Part shown: piece by piece, positions 1-10,586 of the stretch
How the letters are laid out: each line of letters begins with the position of its first letter
How positions within the stretch are numbered: position 1 is the first letter of the stretch
DNA from: Parapontixanthobacter sp963736595
GTDB taxonomy: Bacteria > Pseudomonadota > Alphaproteobacteria > Sphingomonadales > Sphingomonadaceae
Length of the DNA stretch: 64,000 nucleotides
Direction of reading: 5' to 3'
Assembly: GCA_963736595.1 (NCBI GenBank)
Contig: CAVTPG010000011.1
Location: 496,001-560,000 of the forward strand
Position numbers and translations under genes: made by a program
The notes under the pieces: generated by a model
Told to the model about the DNA's origin: nothing
The model's input: only the letters and a program-made list of their open reading frames with translations
The model's database searches: none

Positions 1-1383
1 CTGGCGTTCATATTGATGGATGCTGCATATTCACGCGCGGCTATGGGCCGAATTTGCATTAGCCCGATGGCGTTTGCGGGACTAACTGCGCGCGGGCGAA
101 AATCGCTTTCCTGCAAAGCATGAGCAAAGGCCAGCGAGGGATCGACGGTCCAGCCGCGCGCTGGGCGCTCCGCTGTCGTCGGGTAACGCAAGCGCAAGAA
201 CAGGCTCGGCACCGCGCGGTGTGTTGTAGCCGATCCATTTTTGCGCGCCGGTCAGCCCCAGCGTCTTCGCCAATCTGGCAAGCGGCGCATAATGTTCTAC
301 CCTGCCGGTGCGGACCTGATGCAGCACGGCGTTCTCCGCCAGATCAAGCCGACCGATCTCAGCCAGAGCAATCGCGTTGCGCACATTGGCTTGTCCTCGC
401 AGATCGCGCCAGTCCTCGCGCGAGAATGGCTGCACAACGAAGCTGTCCGGTTGCTTCAGACCAAGCTGTTCGGCGGACAACATACCGTAAAGCGTTTCGC
501 CACTGCGACTGGCACGCTGAAACATCTGATTGGCTTGCTCAGGCTGTCGGCAACGGGTGTAGGATCGACCCGCCCAATATTGTGCGGCGGTGCGCAATTC
601 GACGTTATCGGCTCGTGCAGCGGCGCGCGTGAATGCATCGGCGGCATCCGGGCAATCGTTCAAGCGCCACGCGGCCAGCCCCTCGACCCATGCACCCTCG
701 GCAAGCCACGGCCCGCTTCCATTGGCAACCGTGCGCGCCATTGCGAGAGCTGCCGTGTCGCGGTTTTCAATGTAATAGCTCCATGCCACGCGTTGCCGCC
801 ATTCGGTGCGCGCTGCATTGCTCAGCGCAGCGTCGATACCGTCGAGCAAGACACGCGCGCCGTCGGGATCATCGTCCCGGATCGAGGCCAGGATCGCGCT
901 GCTGATCTCGGATGGCATGGTCCCGTCATTGACGGATCGCGGCCGTGTGCGCTTGGAAATAGCGGGCTGTCTGGTGGTGGCCAATGTGCGCGGCAGTGCA
1001 GGCATCGCGGTGATGCCGCGCTTTACGCCTAGACCAACCATCCGCTCTGCCTGTGGCTGATCGGCATAGCGTGCAAGCCAAGCCTCGATGTCCGGCAATT
1101 CGATGCGCGGGCTGTTGGGGTGGAGGTAATATTCCGCTGCCAGCGTCGCGTGCAATATACCGTTTGGATTCGCGTCAATCGCGGTGCGCACGGCGTCCCA
1201 ATCCTGTCGATTGAGCGCACCAAACGCGCTGGCGTAAAACCGGCGTTCGCTGGCGGAGAGCACTTGTTCGGGCAATTGCGATACGCCGGGCGAGCGGTAC
1301 TCGATCGGCTGTGCTGATAGGGATGTCGCCGGCATGATTAGGCTGAGCAAACCCATGCCAATTGCGCGTTTGAAAATTTTCAT
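1..1383 (-). CDS. Soluble lytic murein transglycosylase (partial, frameshifted)
   Basis: Periplasmic enzyme expected to cleave peptidoglycan glycan strands. The start at 1383 gives MKIFKRAIG followed by a hydrophobic stretch ending SLSAQP, a plausible signal peptide; a longer reading from 1524 would overlap the neighbouring gene and bury the signal. The middle is a helical, repeat-rich superhelix as in Slt70 relatives. Near position 199 the frame breaks: removing one base lets translation continue into RYPTTAERP, then the catalytic SLT domain with HALQESDF (catalytic Glu in the ES pair) and NAIGLMQIRP, which runs off the window edge at base 1. The C-terminus is therefore missing. It starts 4 bases after the UDG-like gene and is probably co-transcribed with it. 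Family assignment is firm; the frameshift is probably a sequencing indel. Confidence 0.85.
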
Positions 1384-1387
1384 GAGG

Positions 1388-2205
1388 TTAGCGTGTCGTC
1401 CAATCGAGCCAATTTTGCCAAAGTCGCTTGCGACGTTGCGGCGAACGCGCAAGATCGCCAAGCTGGTGTGCGGCCAGCAGAGGGATTTTTGCGCCCTGAA
1501 TGGCAATTTCGAGCGGTAAGCCAACAGGTTGCGCAGGCGATTGGCTGGTTTCAGCGTCGTTCTGGTTGATAATTATCGGCAATACCGAGCGACCGAGCAG
1601 CAAAATACGCTGCGGTTTGGCAAGCGCGATGTGATGCCGCGTAAGCTTCCCAACGCCGCGCGCTTTCAGCTCATCCCAATCGGGCAAGGGCGAATAGCGC
1701 GGCAGGACGCTGCCAAAATAAACATTGTCGCGCTCGATCCGCATTGCGGCAAGAATTGTGGCCAGAAATTTTTCCGCTGCACCATCGACAAGCTGCTTAC
1801 CGTCGCTTTCCAAAGGCTGCGGCAACAGCACCATCAATTCCGCATCCGCTGGTCCGCGCGGCGCGATGCGTGGGTGACTGCCGCCATCGTCCAGGCTGGC
1901 TTCGCTCATCCACCAATCTTGAAAACTGGCCAGATCATCGGGCCATGTGTCCGGCTGACCGCCCAGGTAACTGCTATCAGGGACAGGAATTTGCGGACCC
2001 TTAGCTTCGGCTTTCACAGGCGATTTGGGGTTTGCGGCACAGTGCCGGGCTGGGCCACAGGTGCGGCTTCTTTGGCGGATAACCATGACTGCGGATCGTC
2101 TTCAAAGGCCAGATCGACGCCGGCCTCCCGCCACCAGTCATAGACCCCGGCGGCCAGTTCGCCCGGTGTCAGATCGGCCAAATCGGATGTGTTCTCTAAA
2201 GCCAT
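1388..2205 (-). CDS. Uracil-DNA glycosylase-like protein (frameshifted)
   Basis: About 272 residues once one indel near 2023-2031 (a run of C and A) is bridged. The N-terminal part, from MALENTSDLADL at 2205, ends in PGTVPQTP. The second part resumes with KSPVKAEAKGP and carries a UDG-superfamily-like core: a strand ending MVLLPQPLES, GAAEKFLATILAAM, NVYFGSVLPRYSP and a late ILLLGRSVL strand. The glycine-rich active-site loop and the four cysteines of iron-sulfur family 4 enzymes are not visible, so glycosylase activity is uncertain. The start at 2205 is preceded by a purine-rich GGCGGTGA; the gene is divergent from ETF-QO with an 81-base gap. Confidence 0.62.
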
Positions 2206-2286
2206 GATTTCACCGCCAGCCTTGACCTCAAAGCCACCAGCAATCAAGGCATTATGCGAACAGTTGAACGGAAGAAGCGAAGAGAT

Positions 2287-3932
2287 ATGAGCGAACGGGA
2301 ATCGATGCCTTGCGACGTCGTTATAATCGGCGGCGGCGTAGCGGGCCTGTCGGCGGCGATCAGACTGAAACAGATCAATGACGAGTTGGAAGTCGTGGTC
2401 CTTGAAAAAGGGTCGGAAATCGGCGCACATATCCTGTCCGGCGCAGTGGTCGATCCGATCGCGCTCGATGAATTGCTGCCCGACTGGCGCAACAATGATT
2501 GCCCGATGGCAGAGACGCCGGTTACGGACAATTTGCACTGGGTACTGTCCGGCAAAGGCAAGACCAACATTCCGCACATCACTTTGCCGCCGCTAATGTC
2601 GAACAATGGCTGCTATACCGGTTCGCTCGGCAATTTGTCGCGCTGGCTTGGCGAGCAAGCCGAAGCTCTGGGCGTAATGGTTTTCCCCGGCTTTCCCGCC
2701 TCCGAAGTGTTGTTCGACGACAATGACGCAGTCGCCGGCGTCATCACGCAGGATATGGGTATTGCCGAAGATGGCAGCCACAAATCCGATTATCAGCCCG
2801 GCATGGAAATACAGGCGAAATACACGCTATTTGCCGAGGGTGTGCGCGGCAATCTGACCAAAAAATGAAAGCGAAGTTCGATCTTGAAGCTGATTGCCAG
2901 CCACAAGTTTATGGCCTTGGCATCAAAGAACTATGGGATATCGAGCCCGGCAAGCACGTTCCCGGCCGTGTGATCCATACGCAAGGCTGGCCGCTGTCCG
3001 AAAGCGATACGTGGGGCGGCGGCTTCATCTATCATCAGGCGAGCGGACAGGTTGCGGTCGGCTTTGTGACCGCACTGGATTACAAGAATCCCTACGTTTC
3101 GCCGTTTCAGGAATTTCAGCGCTGGAAGCAGCATCCAGCGATCCGCGAGATGCTGGAAGGCGGCAAGCGCGTGGCTTATGGCGCGCGTGCAATTAACGAA
3201 GGCGGCTGGCAATCAGTGCCGAAGCTGGCGTTTCCGGGGGGTGCGCTGATCGGTTGTGCCGCCGGTTTTGTAAATGTGCCACGGATCAAGGGCAGCCACA
3301 CCGCGATGAAAAGCGGGATGCTGGCAGCCGAAAGCGCCGCTGCTGCCATCGCGGCCGGTCATGAAAAGACCGAGCTTGCCGATTACGACGCCAATTTGCG
3401 TGATAGCTGGATCGCGACCGAATTGAAGAAAGTGCAAAACGCACAGCCTGCGGTGGCGAAATTCGGCGGCGATGTGGGCACGGTGATTGCCGGGATCGAT
3501 ATGTGGATGCGCACTTTGAAGATCGGCTTGCCGATTGCCATGAAGCACGAACCGGATCACGAACACCTTGGCCGGGCCGATTTATACAAGCCGATCAACT
3601 ACCCCAAACCCGATGGCGAAATCAGCTTTGATCGTCTGACTTCCGTGTCCTTTAGTTACACAAATCACGCCGAAGATCAGCCGGTGCATTTGAAGGTTAA
3701 GGACATTGCCCTGCAACGCGCCAGCGAACTTGGCGTCTATGATGGGCCGTCCACGCGATATTGCCCGGCGGGCGTTTATGAATGGACGGGAGTCGAGGAA
3801 GGCAAACCCGAATTCGTCATCAATTCGCAGAATTGCGTCCATTGCAAAACGTGCGACATCAAGGATCCCAACCAGAATATCGAGTGGACCACACCAGAAG
3901 GTGGCGGCGGGCCTAACTATCCCAATATGTAG
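2287..3932 (+). CDS. Electron transfer flavoprotein-ubiquinone oxidoreductase (frameshifted)
   Basis: Inner-membrane-associated flavo-iron-sulfur enzyme passing electrons from ETF (fatty-acid and amino-acid oxidation) to ubiquinone. The N-terminal Rossmann motif VVIIGGGVAGLSAA binds FAD; the C-terminus holds the cluster motif with NCVHCKTCDIKDP and an upstream CPAGVYEW cysteine. The reading frame stops at the A6 run 2860-2865 and resumes in the adjacent frame (KAKFDLEADCQPQVYGLG). A seventh A would restore a continuous protein of about 548 residues, the usual family length. The start at 2287 is preferred because GAAGCGAAGAG precedes it; an in-frame ATG-like start lies at 2254. It leads a run of same-strand genes ending near 8508. 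Confidence 0.93.
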
Positions 3933-3956
3933 CGAGTCCGGGCGAAACCGCAGGAC

Positions 3957-4769
3957 ATGAGCTGGACTGAGACCGCCTATGCCAAGATTAATCTTGCGCT
4001 GCACGTGCGCTCGCGCCGGGAGGACGGGTATCACGAACTTGAGACGCTGTTCGCGTTTCTCGACTGCGGCGATACGCTGACAGCGCGTTCAGCCAAGCAG
4101 GATAACGTGCAGACAATCGGCGAGTTTGCGAGCGGGATTACCGATCCGTTAGGAAACCTAGTCGGCAAAGCTCTGACGCGACTGCCGCGAGCCGACGGGT
4201 TAGCCGTTACGCTGGAAAAGAACTTGCCGGTTGCAGCGGGTCTGGGCGGGGGATCGGCGGATGCCGGAGCGGTGTTTCGCATCATCCGCGAGCGCAACGG
4301 ATTGCCCGACGACTGGCATGAACGCGCGACTGCGCTGGGCGCAGATGTCCCGGCCTGCATCGCTAGCGAGATGGTCATCGGGCGCGGTGTGGGTGAGCAT
4401 TTGGAACCCGTTGAGAACGATCTGGCAGGAACGCCGGTTTTGCTGGTCAATGATCGCACGCCCATGCTGACTGGTCCGGTATTTGCAGCATGGGATGGTC
4501 AGGATCGCGGCCCGCTGCCATCTGGTCCGGCATCGCAGATTGCGCGCGAGGGGCGGAACGATCTGGAACGGCCCGCGCTCAGCATCGCACCGTCGATCCG
4601 CACGGTTCTTGAAGAATTGGGGCAGGGTCCGGCTTGGCTGGTGCGTATGTCGGGGTCCGGCGCTAGCTGTTTTGCGCTTTATGAAACGCCGGAGGAATGC
4701 GCTGCCGATGCAAAGCGCATTGCGACGGACCATCCCGACTGGTGGCAAATGGCGGGCAAATTGCGATGA
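3957..4769 (+). CDS. ispE: 4-diphosphocytidyl-2-C-methyl-D-erythritol kinase
   Basis: GHMP-family kinase of the MEP (non-mevalonate) isoprenoid pathway; phosphorylates CDP-ME with ATP in the cytosol. Visible features are the N-terminal AYAKINLALHV with the conserved catalytic lysine, the glycine-rich ATP loop PVAAGLGGGSADAG around residue 90, and the C-terminal MSGSGASCFALY. At 270 residues it is close to family length. It begins 24 bases after ETF-QO and its TGA stop overlaps the next gene's ATG (ATGA), so translational coupling is likely. Confidence 0.95.
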   Translation: MSWTETAYAKINLALHVRSRREDGYHELETLFAFLDCGDTLTARSAKQDNVQTIGEFASGITDPLGNLVGKALTRLPRADGLAVTLEKNLPVAAGLGGGSADAGAVFRIIRERNGLPDDWHERATALGADVPACIASEMVIGRGVGEHLEPVENDLAGTPVLLVNDRTPMLTGPVFAAWDGQDRGPLPSGPASQIAREGRNDLERPALSIAPSIRTVLEELGQGPAWLVRMSGSGASCFALYETPEECAADAKRIATDHPDWWQMAGKLR

Positions 4770-5557
4770 GCGCGCACGAGGCTTTCCGCCAAGTCGGAGA
4801 GATCCGGCAAAGCGGGATTATCGTTTGTGCCGACCATGCATCAAACCACGTCCCGCATGACATCGATCTTGGCATTAGCGCAGACCTGCTCGACACGCAT
4901 ATCGCAATCGATATCGGCGTGGAAGGCGTAGCTGAAGAACTGGCGCGCAGTCACAATATGCCTGCGCATATCGCGCGCATCAGCCGCCTGGTCGTCGATC
5001 TGCACCGGCACGAAGACGATCCCGCCGTCATGCCGCTTAGCAGCGATGGCGTGGCTATTCGCGGCAATATGGATGCCGATCTGGAAACACGTCTAGCGCG
5101 TTTCCATCGCCCCTACCATGATGCGTTAAGCCAGTTTATCGAAGCAGCGCAGCCCGAACTGATTTTGGCTCTGCACAGCTTTACACCGGCAATGGCTACA
5201 TCGGATCAGCAGCGCCCGTGGCAAGTTGCTTTGCTGTATAATCAGGATGACCGCGCGGCGAAACACGCAATCCGATTGTTCCGTGACGAAGGCTATACGG
5301 TCGGCGATAATCAGCCCTATTCCGGCAAACAGCTTAACGCCACGATGGATCGCCATGCAGAGGCGCGCGGTCTTCCGTATCTGACCATCGAAGTGCGACA
5401 GGATCAGCTCACGACGCACAAACAGCAGCGCGATTGGGCAGGTCGCATTGCGCGCGTAGCGCGTCTGACAATCGGAAGCACTGAAGACAAATTAAGCGCG
5501 GCTAAACATGGCTTGCGCTTGCTTAAGCACGTCATGCGCGCAAAAGTGCCACCATGA
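4766..5557 (+). CDS. N-formylglutamate amidohydrolase family protein
   Basis: A 263-residue FGase-family hydrolase, predicted zinc-dependent and acting on N-formyl amino acids. Family-like segments include IIVCADHASNHVP near the N-terminus (metal-binding region), DTHIAIDIG, ISRLVVDLHR, a central LALHSFTP and a late LTIEVRQDQL with a conserved acidic residue. The ATG at 4766 overlaps the ispE stop, and its own TGA overlaps the ilvD ATG, so it sits inside a tight ispE-ilvD operon. The true substrate is uncertain; many family members are not part of histidine degradation and no hut genes are nearby. Confidence 0.85.
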   Translation: MSAHEAFRQVGEIRQSGIIVCADHASNHVPHDIDLGISADLLDTHIAIDIGVEGVAEELARSHNMPAHIARISRLVVDLHRHEDDPAVMPLSSDGVAIRGNMDADLETRLARFHRPYHDALSQFIEAAQPELILALHSFTPAMATSDQQRPWQVALLYNQDDRAAKHAIRLFRDEGYTVGDNQPYSGKQLNATMDRHAEARGLPYLTIEVRQDQLTTHKQQRDWAGRIARVARLTIGSTEDKLSAAKHGLRLLKHVMRAKVPP

Positions 5558-7275
5558 CCAACAGCTTCGACAAATCCAGACTTCCCAGCCGCCATGTCTC
5601 CGTCGGCCCGGAACGCGCGCCGCATCGCTCATATTACTATGCGATGGGAATGACCGAGGAAGAGATAAACCGGCCGTTCGTTGCGGTGGCCTCGGCAGGA
5701 AATGACAGCGCGCCATGCAACACCGCGCTCGACGCGCAGGCCAATATTTGCCGCACAGGCGTGGAGAAGGGCGGCGGCACGCCGCGTCGCTTCAACACGA
5801 TCACGGTGACTGACGGAATTGCGATGGGCCACCAAGGCATGAAATCCTCACTCGTTAGCCGCGAAGTTATTGCGGACTCAGTCGAGTTATCCGTGCGGGG
5901 GCATTGCTATGATGCACTGGTCGGCTTTGCCGGATGCGACAAAAGTTTGCCGGGCATGATGATGGCGATGTTGCGGCTGAACATTCCGTCCATCTTTGTT
6001 TATGGCGGATCGATCCTGCCCGGCACTTATCGCGGTGAGGATGTCACCGTGGTGGATGTGTTCGAAGCGGTCGGGAAATACGCCGCGGGTGGCTGTCCCT
6101 TGAAAGAGCTGACTGCGCTGGAAAAGATTGCCTGTCCAGGCCACGGCGCGTGTGGTGGGCAGTTCACCGCCAATACGATGGCGTGCGTTGGTGAAGCAAT
6201 TGGATTGTCTTTACCAAACAGCAATATGGCTCCTGCTCCTTACAAATCACGTGAGGAGGTGGCGCTGGCCGCTGGCGAGCAAGTTATGGCCCTGCTTGCC
6301 GAGAATGTGCGCCCGCGCGACATCTGCACGAGAGCGGCGTTCGAAAATGCGGCGCGAGTTGTGGCGGCGACCGGCGGCTCAACCAATGCTGCGCTGCACC
6401 TGCCTGCGATGGCAAGCGAATGCGGTATCGAATTCGACCTGTTCGATGTGGCGGAAATTTTCAAATCCACACCATATATCGCTGATTTGAAACCGGGCGG
6501 TCGTTATGTGGCCAAGGATATGTTCGAAGCGGGCGGCGTCTACATGGCGATGAAAACACTGCTGGATGGCGGGTTTCTGGACCCTGAGCCACTGACCGTT
6601 TCAGGTAAGACGCTCGGCGAGAACATCGAAGAAATCACGTGGAATCCCGATCAGAAAGTCTTTTACGATGTAAAAGCACCGATCTCGCCGACTGGCGGAG
6701 TCGTGGGTTTGAAAGGTACGCTTGCACCCGAAGGCGCTATCGTAAAAGTTGCTGGCATGGAACGCTTGCAATTCAGCGGTCCGGCGCGGGTTTTCGAATG
6801 CGAAGAAGACGCTTTTGCTGCTGTGGAACGCCGCGATATTGCGGAAGGTTGCGTCATTGTCATCCGCTATGAAGGACCGAAAGGCGGGCCGGGAATGCGC
6901 GAAATGCTTTCGACCACGGCGGCATTGTACGGGCAAGGCATGGGCGAAAAAGTGGCGCTGATTACAGACGGACGGTTTTCCGGCGCAACGCGAGGCTTTT
7001 GCATCGGCCATGTCGGGCCGGAAGCAGCGGATTGCGGTCCGATTGCCTTGGTCGAGGATGGTGACATAATCCACATTGATGCCGAGGCGGGGTCGATCGA
7101 CCTTGAAGTGGCCCAAGACGTGCTTGAGCGGCGCAAAGCCAAGTGGCAGCCGCGCAGCAATGATTACCAATCGGGTGCGCTCTGGCGTTATGCGCAAAAT
7201 GTAGGTCCAGCTTATCGCGGGGCGCTGACGCATCCCGGCGCTGCGTCAGAGACTCACATTTACGCCGATATTTGA
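5554..7275 (+). CDS. ilvD: Dihydroxy-acid dehydratase
   Basis: IlvD/Edd family iron-sulfur dehydratase catalysing the third common step of valine and isoleucine synthesis. The 573-residue protein has conserved cysteines in NDSAPCN, GCDKSLPGMM and PGHGACGGQFTANTM, the usual cluster and metal-site segments, plus GRFSGATRGFCIGHV near the C-terminus. A sugar-acid dehydratase of the same family cannot be strictly excluded, but length and motifs fit IlvD. Its ATG overlaps the upstream stop. A gap of 35 bases follows before the RNA methyltransferase gene, with no convincing terminator. Confidence 0.93.
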   Translation: MTNSFDKSRLPSRHVSVGPERAPHRSYYYAMGMTEEEINRPFVAVASAGNDSAPCNTALDAQANICRTGVEKGGGTPRRFNTITVTDGIAMGHQGMKSSLVSREVIADSVELSVRGHCYDALVGFAGCDKSLPGMMMAMLRLNIPSIFVYGGSILPGTYRGEDVTVVDVFEAVGKYAAGGCPLKELTALEKIACPGHGACGGQFTANTMACVGEAIGLSLPNSNMAPAPYKSREEVALAAGEQVMALLAENVRPRDICTRAAFENAARVVAATGGSTNAALHLPAMASECGIEFDLFDVAEIFKSTPYIADLKPGGRYVAKDMFEAGGVYMAMKTLLDGGFLDPEPLTVSGKTLGENIEEITWNPDQKVFYDVKAPISPTGGVVGLKGTLAPEGAIVKVAGMERLQFSGPARVFECEEDAFAAVERRDIAEGCVIVIRYEGPKGGPGMREMLSTTAALYGQGMGEKVALITDGRFSGATRGFCIGHVGPEAADCGPIALVEDGDIIHIDAEAGSIDLEVAQDVLERRKAKWQPRSNDYQSGALWRYAQNVGPAYRGALTHPGAASETHIYADI

Positions 7276-7310
7276 TGGATTGAGCGGACGCTTTCTCTAA
7301 AGCGGCAAAT

Positions 7311-8508
7311 ATGAGCGAGCAGAAGGAAATTGTGCGCATCGCGGCGAAAGGCGATGGCGTTACCGACGATGGCGAGCATTATGCCGGGACCGCGCCGGGT
7401 GATCTGGTCGCGCGCGATGGCAGCATTACCGCCGGGCCACATCGGGTAACACCGCCTTGCCGCCATTTCAGCGAATGCGGTGGATGCCAGCTGCAGCATA
7501 TCGACGAAGTTGCGCTGCATCAGTTCGTGACCGATCGGGTGGTGCTGGCCGCGCAGGGTCAAGAATTGCAGGCCGAAACGCTTCTACCGACGCATCTTTC
7601 ACCGCCGCTTTCCCGTCGACGGGCAAACCTTCATGCGATGCCCTCGGGCAAGAAAATTACGCTCGGCTATAACGAGCATCGTTCGCGCAAAATCTTCGAC
7701 TTGCGGGAATGTCCGGTTCTGCGTCCTGAATTATTTGCTTTGGTGCAACCGCTTCGGGACTATCTTGCGGGCAATCGCCCGAAACGCTTGGTCGAGATTA
7801 GCCTGACACTGACGGATCAGGGCGTGGATTGCGCGATTTCCGGACTGGAAGTGGAAGGGCTGTCAGCAACTGAAAAGCTGTTGGAATTTGCGCAAGCCAA
7901 CGGCCTTGCCCGATTGACTTTGGATCAGGGGTTTGGCGCAGACACTTTTTACGAGCCGCAACCTGTCACGGTCAGCCTGTCCGGCATCGCAACCCCGTTC
8001 CCGACCGGCGCGTTCCTGCAAGCGACGCAAGACGGCGAAGACGTGCTTTCATCGGATGCGATAGCAATGCTGGACGGGGTCGGCGCCACCGCCGATCTGT
8101 TCGCGGGACTTGGCACGTTTTCCTTTGCCTTGGCCGGGCCGCGCAAGGTTCTCAGTGTCGAGGCTGCACGCGATCCGTATCTGGCTTGCAAGCAAGCGGC
8201 CGAGCGCGCGCAACTGCCCGTATTTCCCGGTGCATCGCGACCTGTTCCGCAATCCGTTGCAAGTGGATGAGCTAAACAAATTCGACGCTGTATTGCTCGA
8301 TCCGCCGCGTGCAGGGGCGCGTTCGCAAGTCGAGCAAATTGCGGCCAGCAATGTCGCGAATGTCGTTTATATCAGCTGCAATCCGGCCAGTTGGGCGCGT
8401 GATGCGGCGACATTGGCGCAAGCCGGATTTACGCTAAAAACTTTGCGGCCGGTTGGCCAATTCCGCTGGTCCACTCACGTCGAATTGAGCAGCCACTTTT
8501 CGCGATAA
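7311..8508 (+). CDS. TrmA/RlmD-family RNA (uracil-5-)methyltransferase (frameshifted)
   Basis: SAM-dependent RNA m5U methyltransferase of the RumA/RlmCD/TrmA family. A short TRAM-like beta region is followed by the cluster motif CRHFSECGGCQLQHID and a later CPVLRPE cysteine, expected to bind a [4Fe-4S] cluster. The Rossmann core contains ADLFAGLGTFSFALA. An extra G at 8229-8230 breaks the frame; the shifted frame continues HRDLFRNPL, then LLDPPRAGA (motif IV) and VYISCNPASWARDA with the catalytic cysteine. The reconstructed protein is about 399 residues, normal for the family. Whether rRNA or tRNA is the substrate cannot be decided from sequence alone. Confidence 0.9.
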
Positions 8509-8510
8509 AG

Positions 8511-8870
8511 CTACAATTCTGCGCGTGTCGCGAGTTCAGCTTGGTCTACCATAGCCGTCTTGCGCTCCGCAAAGTCCAGCAATCCGCCATAGGTTTCCAG
8601 CATCTCGCCATCGACATCTTCATCGTCGATGATGATGCTGAGCTTGTCTTCCATCTCGGTCAGCAAGCCCGCGACCGCCATCGAATCAAGTTCCGGCAAA
8701 TGTCCGAACAGGCCAGTGTCACGTTCGAAACCGGCAACGAATTGGGCGTCCAGCCCAAGCACATCCTGCAAGATCGTGCGTAATGTCAGATCGGTCGGGC
8801 TGGATAAGGCATCGTCAGCCTCGGCCCTATCATCGCATGAAATCTTGCCGATTGCCCCGTCAGCCATCAT
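8511..8870 (-). CDS. Acyl carrier protein-like protein
   Basis: A 119-residue acidic helical protein with a carrier-domain core: LRTILQDVLGLDAQFVAGF, then HLPELDSMAVAGLLTEMED, where the serine of DSM is the likely 4'-phosphopantetheine site, then an acidic helix with SIIIDDEDVDGEM. It is longer than FabI-system ACP (about 78 residues) and resembles carrier proteins next to exosortase-A acyl ligases. The ATG at 8870 (a second at 8867) follows GGGAAGCGAGGA. It is convergent with the methyltransferase gene (2-base gap) and divergent from the acyl ligase, which it probably serves by presenting an activated acyl group. Confidence 0.8.
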   Translation of the reverse strand: MMADGAIGKISCDDRAEADDALSSPTDLTLRTILQDVLGLDAQFVAGFERDTGLFGHLPELDSMAVAGLLTEMEDKLSIIIDDEDVDGEMLETYGGLLDFAERKTAMVDQAELATRAEL

Positions 8871-9024
8871 TCCTCGCTTCCCTCTCAACCCGGCCTTGTA
8901 AGCCTGTATCACTTTGTTTTGCGCGTATTACCGAGCGATCGGCGGTTTCGCAAGGAATGCTGTGATCGAGGGTGACTGCGTACTTGGCGCTGTTCGTTCG
9001 AGCGGCTATGCGAGCCTGATTATC

Positions 9025-10586
9025 ATGCCGCACACATCACCCGATGCTCTTGATAGCCACGATTTGCAGGCTGATCCGCAACCGCTCGATCACATTTTGT
9101 CATTCGGCGACGCTGACGATGTGGCGCTGATCCTTAAGACGCGAACCTTCACTTACGCCGAGCTGCGCAAGCGCGTTGCCGAAATGGCTGGATGGCTAAG
9201 CACGATTGCGGCACCGGGCGAGCGCGTGGCAAGCTGGGCCGCCAAAGGCGAATGGACGTGCCTGCTGCCCTTGGCAGCAGCGCGGGCCGGGCTGATCCAT
9301 GTGCCGATCAACCCGCTCCTGAAAAATGCGCAGGTGAAGCATATCCTGTCCGATAGCGGGGCGACTGCACTGGTCGGCACAGCGGCGCGTTTGCAGAGCC
9401 TGAAACATGGCGATTTGCCCCAGGGCTGCGTGGCGTTCTCCGAGCAGGAGGCCGACGCGCAAGTGACGCGCGTGGATCAGCAGCTTGGTAAATCGTCTGC
9501 CGATACCGGCGATCTGGCGGCAATCCTTTATACCAGCGGTTCGACCGGGCGACCCAAGGGCGTGATGCTGAGCCATGCAAATTTGTGGCTTGGGGCGCAA
9601 AGTGTCGCTTCATATCTGGGAATGCACTCGGATGACCGGACGCTGGCCGTTTTGCCGCTATCCTTTGATTACGGTCAAAGCCAGCTCCTGAGCACATGGT
9701 TTGCGGGCGGATGCGTGGTCCCGCTCGATTACCTCGTGCCGCGCGATGTCGTGAAGGCTTGCGCAAAACACGCGATCACGACTCTGGCTGCGGTGCCTCC
9801 ATTGTGGTCGCAGCTTACCGCGAGCAAATGGCCCGATGAAGCAGTGGCTGCCATGCGCAGGCTGACAAATAGCGGCGGTGCGCTGACCCCGCAGATGATC
9901 GACCATTTGCGCGACATTTTTCCAAAGACCGATATTTACCCGATGTACGGTCTGACAGAGGCGTTTCGCTCGACCTATCTCGCGCCCGAATTGGTCGCTC
10001 AGCATCCGACCTCTATCGGTCGCGCCATTCCGTTTGCGGAAGTACTGGTGATTGGCGATATGGCGACCTAGCAAGGCCCGGTGAAATCGGCGAGCTGGTG
10101 CATTGCGGTCCGCTCGTTGCGCAAGGGTACTGGAATGATGCCGAACGCACCAGCGAACGGTTTAAGCCTGCGCCGTCAGCATCGCGTTATGGCGGCATGG
10201 CGGTTTATTCAGGCGACAGGGTGAAGCGGGATGGCGACGGATTGCTCTATTTTGTGGGGCGTACCGACGCGATGATCAAAAGTTCTGGCAACCGGATCAG
10301 CCCGCAGGAAATCGAGGATGCTGCGCGCGCGACTGGCCTCGTCAGCGATGCGGCGGCGTTTGGTCTGCCCGACGATGCGCTGGGCCATGCCATCCATCTG
10401 GTTGCTGTGCCATTAGGGCCAGATAGTGATATCGGCGAAGCACTTGCGCAGGCTTTGTCGAAAGAATTGCCCAACTTTATGCAGCCGCAGAAAATTCATA
10501 TTCGCGAAGTATTATCGCTAAATACGAATGGCAAAATCGACCGGGCGCGACTGAAAACGGAACTGATGACGGCTGAGGGACTATGA
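9025..10586 (+). CDS. AMP-forming acyl-CoA/acyl-ACP ligase, exosortase-A-associated type (frameshifted)
   Basis: ANL-superfamily enzyme that activates a carboxylic acid as acyl-AMP and transfers it to CoA or the adjacent carrier protein. The P-loop ILYTSGSTGRPKGVMLSH lies near residues 167-184, followed by YPMYGLTEAFR. A missing base between 10055 and 10060 breaks the frame; the adjacent frame continues PGEIGELVHCGPL, then YFVGRTDAMIKSSGNRISPQ and the C-terminal NTNGKIDRARLK with the catalytic lysine. The reconstructed length is about 520 residues. The start is uncertain: ATG 9025 is used, but an upstream in-frame start near 8962 is possible. Its stop overlaps the decarboxylase ATG. Confidence 0.85.

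Noticed and set aside
2865..3932. A separate gene starting at the ATG after the A6 run
   Set aside because: It is the C-terminal half of ETF-QO in an adjacent frame; both halves are needed for FAD and iron-sulfur domains.
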